Position numbers and translations under genes: made by a program. Positions 6,984-12,573 of a stretch of 12,573 bases of DNA are shown piece after piece. Origin of the DNA: an uncultured Campylobacterota bacterium (lineage in GTDB: Bacteria > Campylobacterota > Campylobacteria > Campylobacterales > Arcobacteraceae); assembly GCA_903821805.1 (NCBI GenBank), contig CAIJNA010000146.1, positions 1-12,573 on the forward strand, in the 5' to 3' direction. Each line of letters begins with the position of its first letter. Position 1 is the first letter of the stretch. The notes below the pieces were generated by a model that saw nothing but the letters and a program-made list of their open reading frames with translations, was not told the DNA's origin and searched no databases.

Positions 6984-7886
6984 TTACGCTACGTTTTTTT
7001 GAAATATTTTTAACAAATCCCCGATGGTTTTTTTCATGTGACTTCTATCAACAACCATATCTATACTTCCATGTTCAAGTAAAAATTCAGCTTTTTGGAA
7101 GCCTTCTGGCAAATCTTTTCCAATAGTTTGTTTAATAACTCTTGCTCCTGCAAAACCAATTAGAGCTCCAGGTTCAGCAATTAAGATGTCACCCAAAAAT
7201 GCAAAAGATGCAGAAACCCCACCAAATGTTGGATCTGTTAGAAGTGAAATAAATGGTAATCCTTGTTGGTCAAGTTTTCTTAAAGCAGCACTTGTTTTAG
7301 CCATTTGCATCAAAGAATATGTACTTTCTTGCATTCTTGCTCCACCACTTGCGCTTACGATTATTACGCCATGGTTTTTTTCAATAGCACGATTACATGC
7401 CCTAACTATCTTTTCACCTTCAACACTTCCTAGGCTTCCACCCAAAAATGCAAAGTCAAAAATTACTAATTCAACTGGTGCACCATCTATTGTACATGAC
7501 CCAGAGATGATAGATGATCTTTTTCCAGTTGCTGCAAATGCATCATCAAGTCTTGATTGATATGTTTTAGAATCAACAAAATTTAAAGGGTCATTTGGAT
7601 GCAATTCACTATCATGCTCAATAAAACTATTTTCATCAGCTAATAATTGAATTCTTTTGTTAGCCCCAATTCGCATGTGAAAATTACACTTCGGACATAT
7701 ATGGTTTAGGTGCTCAACCTCTTTGAAGAAAAGCATTGATTCGCAAGCTGGACATTTTATCCAGTGACTTTGGCTTTCTACTTTTGGAGCATGTTTAATA
7801 TTTAATTTGTCATTGCTTAGAGAATGATGTGGCTCTTTTGGCGCCAATTCATCTTTAACTTTGTTAAAAAAATTCTTCAAATCCAT
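6984..7886 (-). CDS. accD: Acetyl-CoA carboxylase, carboxyltransferase subunit beta
   Basis: AccD pairs with AccA to transfer the carboxyl group from biotin-BCCP to acetyl-CoA, making malonyl-CoA for fatty-acid synthesis. The product is 300 aa, the usual length. An N-terminal zinc ribbon, C-x2-C-x15-C-x2-C, uses Cys45, Cys48, Cys64 and Cys67. The crotonase-type carboxyltransferase fold follows, with GSLGSVEGEKI and SASGGARMQES as diagnostic blocks. AAAGGAA at 7894-7900 lies about 7 nt before the ATG. A good -10 box at 7927-7932 makes this the first gene of the seven-gene minus-strand operon running to tilS. AccA is not in the window, so the two halves of the enzyme are encoded apart. Confidence 0.96.
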   Translation of the reverse strand: MDLKNFFNKVKDELAPKEPHHSLSNDKLNIKHAPKVESQSHWIKCPACESMLFFKEVEHLNHICPKCNFHMRIGANKRIQLLADENSFIEHDSELHPNDPLNFVDSKTYQSRLDDAFAATGKRSSIISGSCTIDGAPVELVIFDFAFLGGSLGSVEGEKIVRACNRAIEKNHGVIIVSASGGARMQESTYSLMQMAKTSAALRKLDQQGLPFISLLTDPTFGGVSASFAFLGDILIAEPGALIGFAGARVIKQTIGKDLPEGFQKAEFLLEHGSIDMVVDRSHMKKTIGDLLKIFQKNVA

Positions 7887-7926
7887 ATTGATTTTCCTTT
7901 GATCGTCTAATTTTGTAAAGTTTGGG

Positions 7927-7932
7927 ATTATA
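7927..7932 (-). promoter_or_regulatory. -10 box of the accD operon promoter
   Basis: A perfect TATAAT on the minus strand sits in the context TTTGATATAATCCC, 40 nt before the accD ATG, with a predicted leader of about 30 nt. Upstream sequence is T-rich without a TTGACA-like -35. This is the strongest promoter candidate for the seven-gene operon. Confidence 0.6.
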
Positions 7933-8004
7933 TCAAATAAAACATAAGAAGTTTAAAATGTGATAAATATTTGAAAAATAAAGAGTGCTACTTGTTATGT
8001 TTCA

Positions 8005-8042
8005 TATCCTTTGGCAATGCGTTTAGGCAAAGCCTCGGGATA
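8005..8042 (-). other. Structured GC-rich island between metK and accD
   Basis: This 38-nt segment is about 50 percent G+C inside very AT-rich flanks. Its ends form an imperfect inverted repeat: TATCC at 8005-8009 with GGATA at 8038-8042, then GGC with GCC across a 3x3 internal loop. A small AGGC-AAA-GCCT hairpin (8025-8035) is an alternative fold. It begins 11 nt after the metK stop, so it may be a metK 3' hairpin or terminator, although no T-run follows. It could also be a dispersed intergenic repeat. The rest of the 166-bp gap holds the accD promoter and leader. Confidence 0.35.
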
Positions 8043-8052
8043 CAAATTAATG

Positions 8053-9291
8053 TTATTTGAAATCGTTGAAAAGAGCTAGAGCATCTAATTGCTCCCATGG
8101 ATAATCGCTTTGTCCAACTTGTCCACGAGCCGCAACATCTGCATACAAAAATGTAGATTCACTTGGTTTATCAAGATTGAATTTCTTAGTTATCCAATTT
8201 GGAGTAAGACTAAAATTATCCATCACAAATTCTGAAAGCTGATCATCATCTTTGCTTGAATAAGTTCCGTATGTATCAACAGCAACAGAAGTTGGCTTGG
8301 CAACACCAATCGCATATGATATTTGTACAACACATTTTTTTGCTAATCCAGACGCAACAATATGTTTGGCAATCCACCTAGCAGCATAAAGTCCACTTCT
8401 ATCAACTTTTGTGTAGTCTTTTGAACTTTGAGCCCCTCCACCAATTGGTGAATAACCACCAAAACTATCAACTATTAATTTTCTCCCTGTTAATCCACTA
8501 TCATGTAAACTTGAATGGCTAACGTATTTTCCTGTAGGATTAATATGAATAATACAATCTTTGGGATCAAATAAATTTTTCGGTAGATTAGTATCTAAAA
8601 TAAGTTCCATAATTAAGGTTCTAACATCATTGATATTCATAGTACTAACACATGGTGCTGAAACTACTATTGTATCAATTCTTTGAGGATTGCAACTCTC
8701 AAAATTATTTTTACAACCGTAATCCATAGTAACTTGAGTTTTAATATCAACACCAAGTTTCGCAGGATGCTGTAAAGCGTAGTTGTAAACTTTTTCCATA
8801 AGCATTCTTGCGTATGTAATTGCACTTGGCATGTAAGAAGCTGTTTCTATATCTGCATATCCAAACATAATTCCTTGGTCACCAGCACCTGTTTCACCAT
8901 CTGTTTGGTCAACGCCTTGGTTAATGTCAGGTGATTGTCTATTTAGAAGAACTTGGACTTCAACATCATCAGGATGCAAACATTCTTCTTTTGTAAAGTG
9001 TGGGTTTCCGTTGTAGCCAATTTTTTTCAGCGCATCAATTGCAATTTGTTTGTATTCTTCAATAGATACTTGAGTTTTACTTGTAACTTCTCCACCGATA
9101 ATTACATGTTTTCCAGCTACAAATACTTCGCTGGCAACCCTTGATTTGCTATCACCAATGATTAATTTATCTACTATACTATCTGCTATTATATCAGCAC
9201 ATTTGTCAGGATGACCAGGGCTTACTACTTCACTTGTAAAAAGGTAATGTTGTTTTTTTGCAGAAACTGCACAGTTTTGTTTGTTTTCCAT
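8053..9291 (-). CDS. metK: S-adenosylmethionine synthetase, divergent form
   Basis: MetK makes S-adenosylmethionine from methionine and ATP. Identity rests on GHPDK (residues 26-30), SPDINQGVD (120-128), GAGDQGIMFGYA (135-146), LTGRK (267-271) and KVDRS (295-299); His27, Asp29, Lys271, Lys291, Lys295 and Asp297 correspond to known active-site residues. It is longer than usual (412 versus about 385 aa). It departs from the family in blocks that are nearly invariant. GGGAFSGKD reads GGGAQSSKD, the FVIGGPxGDAGLTGRK segment reads YVSHSSLHDSGLTGRK, and the C-terminal YGHFGR is replaced by a longer YADVAARG region. The first 14 residues are a non-conserved tail. All contact lysines are kept, so it is probably active. 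It is transcribed alone, from a repeat-rich leader. Confidence 0.93.
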   Translation of the reverse strand: MENKQNCAVSAKKQHYLFTSEVVSPGHPDKCADIIADSIVDKLIIGDSKSRVASEVFVAGKHVIIGGEVTSKTQVSIEEYKQIAIDALKKIGYNGNPHFTKEECLHPDDVEVQVLLNRQSPDINQGVDQTDGETGAGDQGIMFGYADIETASYMPSAITYARMLMEKVYNYALQHPAKLGVDIKTQVTMDYGCKNNFESCNPQRIDTIVVSAPCVSTMNINDVRTLIMELILDTNLPKNLFDPKDCIIHINPTGKYVSHSSLHDSGLTGRKLIVDSFGGYSPIGGGAQSSKDYTKVDRSGLYAARWIAKHIVASGLAKKCVVQISYAIGVAKPTSVAVDTYGTYSSKDDDQLSEFVMDNFSLTPNWITKKFNLDKPSESTFLYADVAARGQVGQSDYPWEQLDALALFNDFK

Positions 9292-9385
9292 TTTTGTTTT
9301 CCATTTCTTTGTTTTCCAACAAATTGAAATATTATAATTTCATTTGTATCGTTTTCCATCTTTTTGTTTTCCATTTTTGTTTTCC
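9283..9385 (-). repeat. Six-copy GGAAAAC array repeating the metK start site
   Basis: On the minus strand GGAAAAC occurs at 9385, 9372, 9357, 9317, 9302 and 9289 (5' ends), so the intervals are 13, 15, 40, 15 and 13. The last copy contains the metK start context ATGGAAAAC. Reading downstream, the bases before GAAAAC are ACG, ATG, ATG, TTG, ATG and ATG. Each unit therefore carries a start-like codon whose GGA can act as a weak ribosome-binding site for the next unit. Units within each triplet are joined by A-rich spacers such as AAAAAT. The candidate metK -10 box lies in the 40-bp gap between the two triplets. Confidence 0.85.
9331..9336 (-). promoter_or_regulatory. Candidate -10 box for metK
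   Basis: TATAAT on the minus strand, in AAATTATAATATTTC, is centred between the two repeat triplets and predicts a transcript start near 9324, leaving a leader of about 33 nt. The surrounding sequence is nearly palindromic, so a TATAAT also reads on the plus strand (9333-9338). A promoter further upstream cannot be excluded. Confidence 0.45.
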
Positions 9386-9434
9386 GTATTTAAGAAAAAG
9401 AAAAATTTTAAATTTAAAGTGTGAGGGCGGAGTT

Positions 9435-9476
9435 TATCAGATGAGGCTTAAAAAGAATTAAAAGCTCATACTGATA
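9435..9476 (-). terminator. Long hairpin after the panB-hydrolase operon
   Basis: Starting 9 nt after the hydrolase stop, TATCAG, ATGAG and CTT pair with AAG, CTCAT and CTGATA. This gives 14 base pairs interrupted by two single-base bulges, with a 12-nt A/T-rich loop. No T-run follows directly; T-rich sequence appears only some 30 nt further on. It is probably a terminator or an RNA 3'-end stabiliser. The bases between it and the metK array (about 9386-9434) show no other feature. Confidence 0.5.
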
Positions 9477-9484
9477 TATTGAAT

Positions 9485-10393
9485 TTATTTACCTTCAAAG
9501 AATTCGTATTCTGTGTAGGCAAATCCAAGATTTGATTTGTGTAGCACTTGCATCATAGCCATATTTTTAAATGCACTAAAGTCGGCAGTTTTTACAAAAG
9601 TATCTATATCTACACCATCTTCAATTGCTTTTCGTGCATTCATTTTTAGAGCCGTAAAATAATCCCTCATTTGTTTAATTGCTGTTTTGTCAGTAAATTT
9701 ACCATGACCAGTCGCATAAACCTTAACATTCATTTTTTCAACATCATCAAGCGATTTTAGGCCACCTTCAACACTTCCATCTCTTATAGATGTAATTCTT
9801 TGTGAAAATAAAATATCTCCAGCGATTAATATTTTTTCTGAAGGCAAATACACCATTATATCTTCAGGTGTATGCACAGCATAGTCAAAATGAATAAATT
9901 CAATTTTTTTATTATCAACCGTTATTGAACTATTTTTATCTATAAATTGATCAAGAGCAATAACTTTTGTTCCAGCAGCATCTTCTGGTTTGATCACACT
10001 AAGCATGTGAGCTTCACTTCCAACTGGAAACTTTTTAGCTTGCGCTTTTGTTCCATATAATGTTGCTCCCAGTTCTTTGTAGTAGTTATTTCCAAGCCAG
10101 TGATCATCATGTAAATGAGTATTTATAACATATTTAATAGGAAGGTCTGCAATCTTTTTCATTGCCTTATGTGCATCTTTTGCATACTGATAAGATGGAC
10201 CACTATCTACAACTATATAACTTTTCGCAGTTTTAATCCAATATGTATTTACCATATTTCCACCATTATCTTTTGATGGCTGTTCTGTTTTACCAAGAAA
10301 TTGATATACGCTATCCGATATTTTTACAGGCTTTAAATCGTAGGCAAAACTAAGACTTACGGCACAAATTACTATAACTATTTTTTTTAACAT
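9485..10393 (-). CDS. Exported metallo-beta-lactamase-fold hydrolase, SoxH-like
   Basis: The product of 302 aa begins with a Sec signal peptide (MLKK, a hydrophobic stretch, and likely cleavage after SFA at residue 17), so it acts in the periplasm. The full dinuclear zinc set of the fold is present: THLHDDH at 92-98 (His93, His95, Asp97, His98), His174 in AVHTPED, Asp193 in AGDILF and His230 in TGHG. The overall layout resembles the SoxH/quinoprotein-relay zinc hydrolases rather than true beta-lactamases; the substrate is unknown. AAGGAT at 10399-10404 precedes the ATG. It follows panB by 43 bp in the same direction, probably as one transcript, though no functional link to pantothenate synthesis is evident. 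A strong hairpin follows the stop. Confidence 0.85.
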   Translation of the reverse strand: MLKKIVIVICAVSLSFAYDLKPVKISDSVYQFLGKTEQPSKDNGGNMVNTYWIKTAKSYIVVDSGPSYQYAKDAHKAMKKIADLPIKYVINTHLHDDHWLGNNYYKELGATLYGTKAQAKKFPVGSEAHMLSVIKPEDAAGTKVIALDQFIDKNSSITVDNKKIEFIHFDYAVHTPEDIMVYLPSEKILIAGDILFSQRITSIRDGSVEGGLKSLDDVEKMNVKVYATGHGKFTDKTAIKQMRDYFTALKMNARKAIEDGVDIDTFVKTADFSAFKNMAMMQVLHKSNLGFAYTEYEFFEGK

Positions 10394-10436
10394 TTTTTAT
10401 CCTTATGAATTAAATTTATTTTGTAAATCTAAAAAT

Positions 10437-11222
10437 TTAATATTTCTCATTTTCATTTGGAAAATTAAGACTTTCTACATCATTTTTGTATTCTGCTACA
10501 GCTTTTTTAACTAAATTTGCACCATCAATATATTGTCTTACAAATTTTGGTTTAAACTCATCAAAAAATCCAAACATATCAGACCAAACAAGAACCTGAC
10601 CATCAACTTTAGCCCCAGCACCAATTCCTATAATAGGTATGTTTACAGATTTTGCAATTGCCTCACCAGCTTCTTCTTTTACACCTTCAACTACAATGCA
10701 AAATGCGCCAGCTTCTTCGATAGCTTTTGCATCAGCTATAAGTGATTGAATATTTGCATCATCTTTACCTTTGACTTTATATCCACCTTCACTCCTAAAA
10801 TTCTGAGGCAAAAGACCTATGTGACCAACTACAGCAATAGAATTATCAACAAGATCTTTTATAATATGAGCTTTTTGTTTCCCGCCTTCAATTTTAATCG
10901 CATCAGCAGAAGTTTCTCTGAATACTTTAATTGCATTTTTAAGAGCAGTTTTACTATCTGTATATGTTCCAAATGGCATATCACAAATAACAAAAGTGTT
11001 TTTAGCTCCAGCACATACTGCATTCGTATGATAAATCATTTGTTCTAGTGTTGCGCTTATTGTATCTTTTTTGCCAGCGAAGCTCATATTGAGACTATCT
11101 CCAACTAATATAAAATCAACTTGATCATCAAAAAGCCTAGCAAATAATGCATCATAAGCTGTTATCATTGTTAATTTTCTATTGTTCTTAGCTTTTAAAA
11201 TGCTGCCAATAGTTTGTTTCAT
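10437..11222 (-). CDS. panB: 3-methyl-2-oxobutanoate hydroxymethyltransferase
   Basis: PanB transfers a hydroxymethyl group from methylene-tetrahydrofolate to 2-oxoisovalerate, giving ketopantoate, the first step of pantothenate and coenzyme A synthesis. At 261 aa it has the standard length. Visible motifs are TAYDALFARL at residues 21-30, LVGDSL at 39-44 (Mg ligand Asp42), CDMPFGTY at 80-87 (Asp81), KIEGG at 110-114 (Glu112), GHIGLLPQ at 133-140 and VVEGV at 177-181 with the catalytic Glu179. AAAGGG at 11230-11235 lies 7 nt before the ATG. It diverges from trpA across 63 bp and is followed by the periplasmic hydrolase. PanC and PanD are not in the window. Confidence 0.96.
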   Translation of the reverse strand: MKQTIGSILKAKNNRKLTMITAYDALFARLFDDQVDFILVGDSLNMSFAGKKDTISATLEQMIYHTNAVCAGAKNTFVICDMPFGTYTDSKTALKNAIKVFRETSADAIKIEGGKQKAHIIKDLVDNSIAVVGHIGLLPQNFRSEGGYKVKGKDDANIQSLIADAKAIEEAGAFCIVVEGVKEEAGEAIAKSVNIPIIGIGAGAKVDGQVLVWSDMFGFFDEFKPKFVRQYIDGANLVKKAVAEYKNDVESLNFPNENEKY

Positions 11223-11248
11223 AAATCAACCCTTTATTTATTAAATGC

Positions 11249-11254
11249 TAGAAT
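11249..11254 (+). promoter_or_regulatory. Candidate extended -10 box for trpA
   Basis: TAGAAT preceded by TGC (TGCTAGAAT) gives an extended -10 with a predicted leader of about 25 nt before the TTG start at 11286. It overlaps the candidate panB -10 box on the other strand by two bases. Confidence 0.45.
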
Positions 11255-11258
11255 CCTA
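11253..11258 (-). promoter_or_regulatory. Candidate -10 box for panB
   Basis: TAGGAT on the minus strand lies 30 nt before the panB ATG, leaving a leader of about 24 nt. Together with the trpA box it forms the near-palindrome TAGAATCCTA. The match is moderate, and no -35 is visible. Confidence 0.35.
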
Positions 11259-11271
11259 CCCAAACATTACT

Positions 11272-11277
11272 AAAGGA
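11272..11277 (+). promoter_or_regulatory. Ribosome-binding site supporting the TTG start of trpA
   Basis: AAAGGA lies 8 nt before the TTG at 11286. No in-frame ATG is available nearby at the N-terminus of the family alignment, so TTG is the likely initiator. Confidence 0.65.
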
Positions 11278-11285
11278 TTATTAAC

Positions 11286-12026
11286 TTGAAAAAATTAGTT
11301 GGATTTATAACTGCATCATTACCTAATAATAATTTTACAATTGATTTGGCACTTGCTCTAAAAGAGAATGGAGTGGATATATTGGAATTGGGGATACCAT
11401 TTTCAGACCCAGTTGCAGATGGGCCAGTGATAGAAAAAGCAAGCTTATTGGCGTTACAAAATGGATTTAAATTACATGATTTGTTTGATATTACTCAAAA
11501 AATAGCACCATACATGGATACTTTTTGGATGGGATACATGAATTCATTTTTTAGATACGGAATTGAAGGGTTCTTAGAGAAAGGTTTAGAATATGGCGTT
11601 AAAGGATCAATTATTCCTGATTTACCATTTGAAGAATCTTCAAGATATCAACAAATATTTGAAAAATATAATCAATCAATTATTAGCTTTGTAGCACCAA
11701 CTGATAGCGAAGAAAGAATACAAAAACTTGTAAAAGATAGCAAACAATTCATATATCTTGTTGCATATGCTGGAATAACAGGAAGTGGCAAAAATGAAGA
11801 TCTATCAAAAATTATAGATAATGTAAAAAAATATACCAATACACCTATATACACAGGTTTTGGTGTTGATGAGCATACTGCAAAAGATAAAGTTCAAGGC
11901 GTTGATGGTGTAATAGTTGGTAGTGCATTTGTAAAATACCTTATAGATGAATCTTTATCAAACAATGAAAAAATGAAAAAAATCACAGGACTAGCTAGAG
12001 AAATCAAAGATAAAATAAATAGCTAA
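11286..12026 (+). CDS. trpA: Tryptophan synthase alpha subunit
   Basis: TrpA cleaves indole-3-glycerol phosphate and passes indole through a tunnel to TrpB. The product of 246 aa is slightly shorter than the 268-aa enteric enzyme. The catalytic pair is intact within LELGIPFSDPVADGP: Glu34 and Asp45, spaced 11 apart like Glu49 and Asp60 in Salmonella. The phosphate-binding loops AYAGITGSG, TGFGV and VGSAF follow in the second half; the usual Arg before AGxTG is Tyr here. It starts with TTG, which may limit expression. No other trp gene is adjacent, so the pathway genes are at least partly scattered in this genome. A 9-bp hairpin follows the stop. Confidence 0.95.
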   Translation: MKKLVGFITASLPNNNFTIDLALALKENGVDILELGIPFSDPVADGPVIEKASLLALQNGFKLHDLFDITQKIAPYMDTFWMGYMNSFFRYGIEGFLEKGLEYGVKGSIIPDLPFEESSRYQQIFEKYNQSIISFVAPTDSEERIQKLVKDSKQFIYLVAYAGITGSGKNEDLSKIIDNVKKYTNTPIYTGFGVDEHTAKDKVQGVDGVIVGSAFVKYLIDESLSNNEKMKKITGLAREIKDKINS

Positions 12027-12042
12027 ATCGATTTAAAATAGA

Positions 12043-12076
12043 AACGAGACATGAGCTTAAAAAGTCTTGTCTCGTT
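12043..12076 (+). terminator. Hairpin after trpA
   Basis: AACGAGACA (12043-12051) pairs perfectly with TGTCTCGTT (12068-12076) around a 16-nt loop, 16 nt after the trpA stop. Beyond the two T bases at its base there is no T-run on the plus strand; the minus-strand side (GTTTCTATTTT) is richer in T. It probably ends trpA transcription and insulates the tRNA cluster. Confidence 0.6.
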
Positions 12077-12100
12077 AAGTGAATATTAAGTTTCTTTAGT

Positions 12101-12138
12101 TATACTTCCACTCCATTTTAGGAAACACATCTTAAAAT
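12101..12138 (+). promoter_or_regulatory. Probable promoter region of the tRNA cluster
   Basis: Two -10-like hexamers precede tRNA-Phe: TATACT at 12101-12106 and TAAAAT at 12133-12138. The second would start transcription about 7 nt before the tRNA, the first about 40 nt before. Neither has a clear -35. The trpA hairpin upstream implies that the cluster needs its own promoter here. Confidence 0.35.
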
Positions 12139-12151
12139 ACAAAAAATAAAT

Positions 12152-12227
12152 GGCTCGGTAGCTCAGTCGGTAGAGCAAAGGATTGAAAATCCTTGTGTCG
12201 GCGGTTCGATTCCGTCCCGCGCCACCA
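12152..12227 (+). tRNA. tRNA-Phe (GAA)
   Basis: A 76-nt cloverleaf with CCA encoded. The anticodon stem AAGGA/TCCTT carries the loop TTGAAAA, with anticodon GAA at 12185-12187. The T-arm GGCGG/CCGTC carries TTCGATT. The acceptor stem GGCTCGG/CCGCGCC has one non-pair, T4 opposite C69; the other six pairs are good. It is the first of four tRNA genes, 11 nt before tRNA-Thr. Confidence 0.95.
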
Positions 12228-12238
12228 CGTTAGAATAA

Positions 12239-12314
12239 GCTGGATTAGCTCAGTTGGTAGAGCAGCTGATTTGTAATCAGCAGGTCGTAGGTTCAAGTCC
12301 TATATCCAGCTCCA
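12239..12314 (+). tRNA. tRNA-Thr (UGU)
   Basis: A 76-nt cloverleaf with CCA encoded. The acceptor stem GCTGGAT/ATCCAGC is perfect. The anticodon stem GCTGA/TCAGC carries the loop TTTGTAA, with anticodon TGT at 12272-12274. Its isoacceptor and position match E. coli thrU. Confidence 0.97.
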
Positions 12315-12345
12315 TTTTATTGTTTAAATAGCAAGAAAATCTCAT

Positions 12346-12430
12346 GGTGAGGTTGGAGAGCGGTCAAATCCTGCGGACTGTAAATCCGCCGCCTACGGCT
12401 TCGAAGGTTCAAATCCTTCTCTCACCACCA
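12346..12430 (+). tRNA. tRNA-Tyr (GUA)
   Basis: An 85-nt class II tRNA with a long variable arm and CCA encoded. The anticodon stem GCGGA/TCCGC carries the loop CTGTAAA, with anticodon GTA at 12380-12382. The acceptor stem GGTGAGG/TCTCACC is paired, with one G-T wobble at its base. It lies 8 nt before tRNA-Gly. Confidence 0.97.
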
Positions 12431-12438
12431 CTTTTTTT

Positions 12439-12515
12439 GCGGGAGTAGCTCAGTTGGCTAGAGCTCCTGCCTTCCAAGCAGGTTGTCGCGAGTTCGAGTC
12501 TCGTCTCCCGCTCCA
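12439..12515 (+). tRNA. tRNA-Gly (UCC)
   Basis: A 77-nt cloverleaf with CCA encoded. The acceptor stem GCGGGAG/CTCCCGC is perfect. The anticodon stem CCTGC/GCAGG carries the loop CTTCCAA, with anticodon TCC at 12473-12475. The remaining 58 bases to the window end are AT-rich, with no further tRNA or coding start visible. Confidence 0.97.
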
Positions 12516-12573
12516 ATTATAAAAATCAAAAACAATCATAATTACTGTTTAAAGTTAAAGCTATATTTAAAGT

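Noticed and set aside
7186..7560. Plus-strand open frame of 124 codons within accD
   Set aside because: It lies entirely antisense to a conserved gene, has no ribosome-binding site, and encodes a low-complexity, family-free sequence; it is a shadow of accD.
9311..9372. GGAAAAC array as a CRISPR array or a SAM riboswitch
   Set aside because: Units are 13-15 bp with no long repeats or unique spacers of CRISPR size, and none of the known SAM-riboswitch helices can be recognised in the leader.
10533..11048. Plus-strand open frames within panB
   Set aside because: Antisense shadows of a clearly conserved gene, with Phe/Tyr/Ser-rich translations typical of reversed AT-rich coding DNA.

Overview
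This 12.6 kb window is chromosomal housekeeping DNA from an AT-rich member of the Campylobacterota (the former Epsilonproteobacteria). An Arcobacter-like genome is the best guess. The reasons are the low G+C, the gene orders tig-clpP-def and accD-(thiE)-rlmH-dksA-membrane protein-dus-tilS, and the protein sequences themselves. From memory, the same two orders occur in Campylobacter jejuni; no database was consulted. I see no phage genes, insertion sequences, CRISPR arrays, toxin-antitoxin pairs or defence genes, and I found no convincing new multi-gene system.

Layout, left to right. (1) Positions 107-2555, plus strand: tig, clpP and def, a tight proteostasis operon covering nascent-chain folding, proteolysis and N-terminal deformylation. 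(2) Positions 2563-7886, minus strand: a seven-gene operon read accD, thiE, rlmH, dksA, a two-helix membrane protein of unknown function, dus, tilS. It combines fatty-acid initiation, thiamin synthesis, rRNA and tRNA modification and a stringent-response regulator. Gaps are short or negative, there is a clear -10 box before accD, and there is probably a second one before dksA. It converges on def with only 7 nt between the stop codons. (3) Positions 8053-9291, minus strand: metK, encoding a noticeably divergent S-adenosylmethionine synthetase, preceded by an unusual array of six GGAAAAC units that repeats its own start site. (4) Positions 9485-11222, minus strand: panB followed by an exported metallo-beta-lactamase-fold hydrolase. 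(5) Positions 11286-12026, plus strand: trpA, diverging from panB across 63 bp, followed by a hairpin. (6) Positions 12152-12515, plus strand: four tRNA genes, Phe(GAA), Thr(UGU), Tyr(GUA) and Gly(UCC). The last three repeat the thrU-tyrU-glyT order that precedes tufB in E. coli, so tuf may lie just beyond the window.

Several longest-ORF starts are too long. The ATG starts with good ribosome-binding sites are preferred for tig (107), dksA (5891) and the membrane protein (5521), and the ATG at 6400 for rlmH. The points most worth a second look are the metK leader array and the altered conserved blocks in MetK. Next come the overlapping divergent -10 boxes between panB and trpA, a structured GC-rich island between metK and accD, and the unknown membrane protein of the dksA operon. 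There is no gene-free stretch longer than 300 bases.
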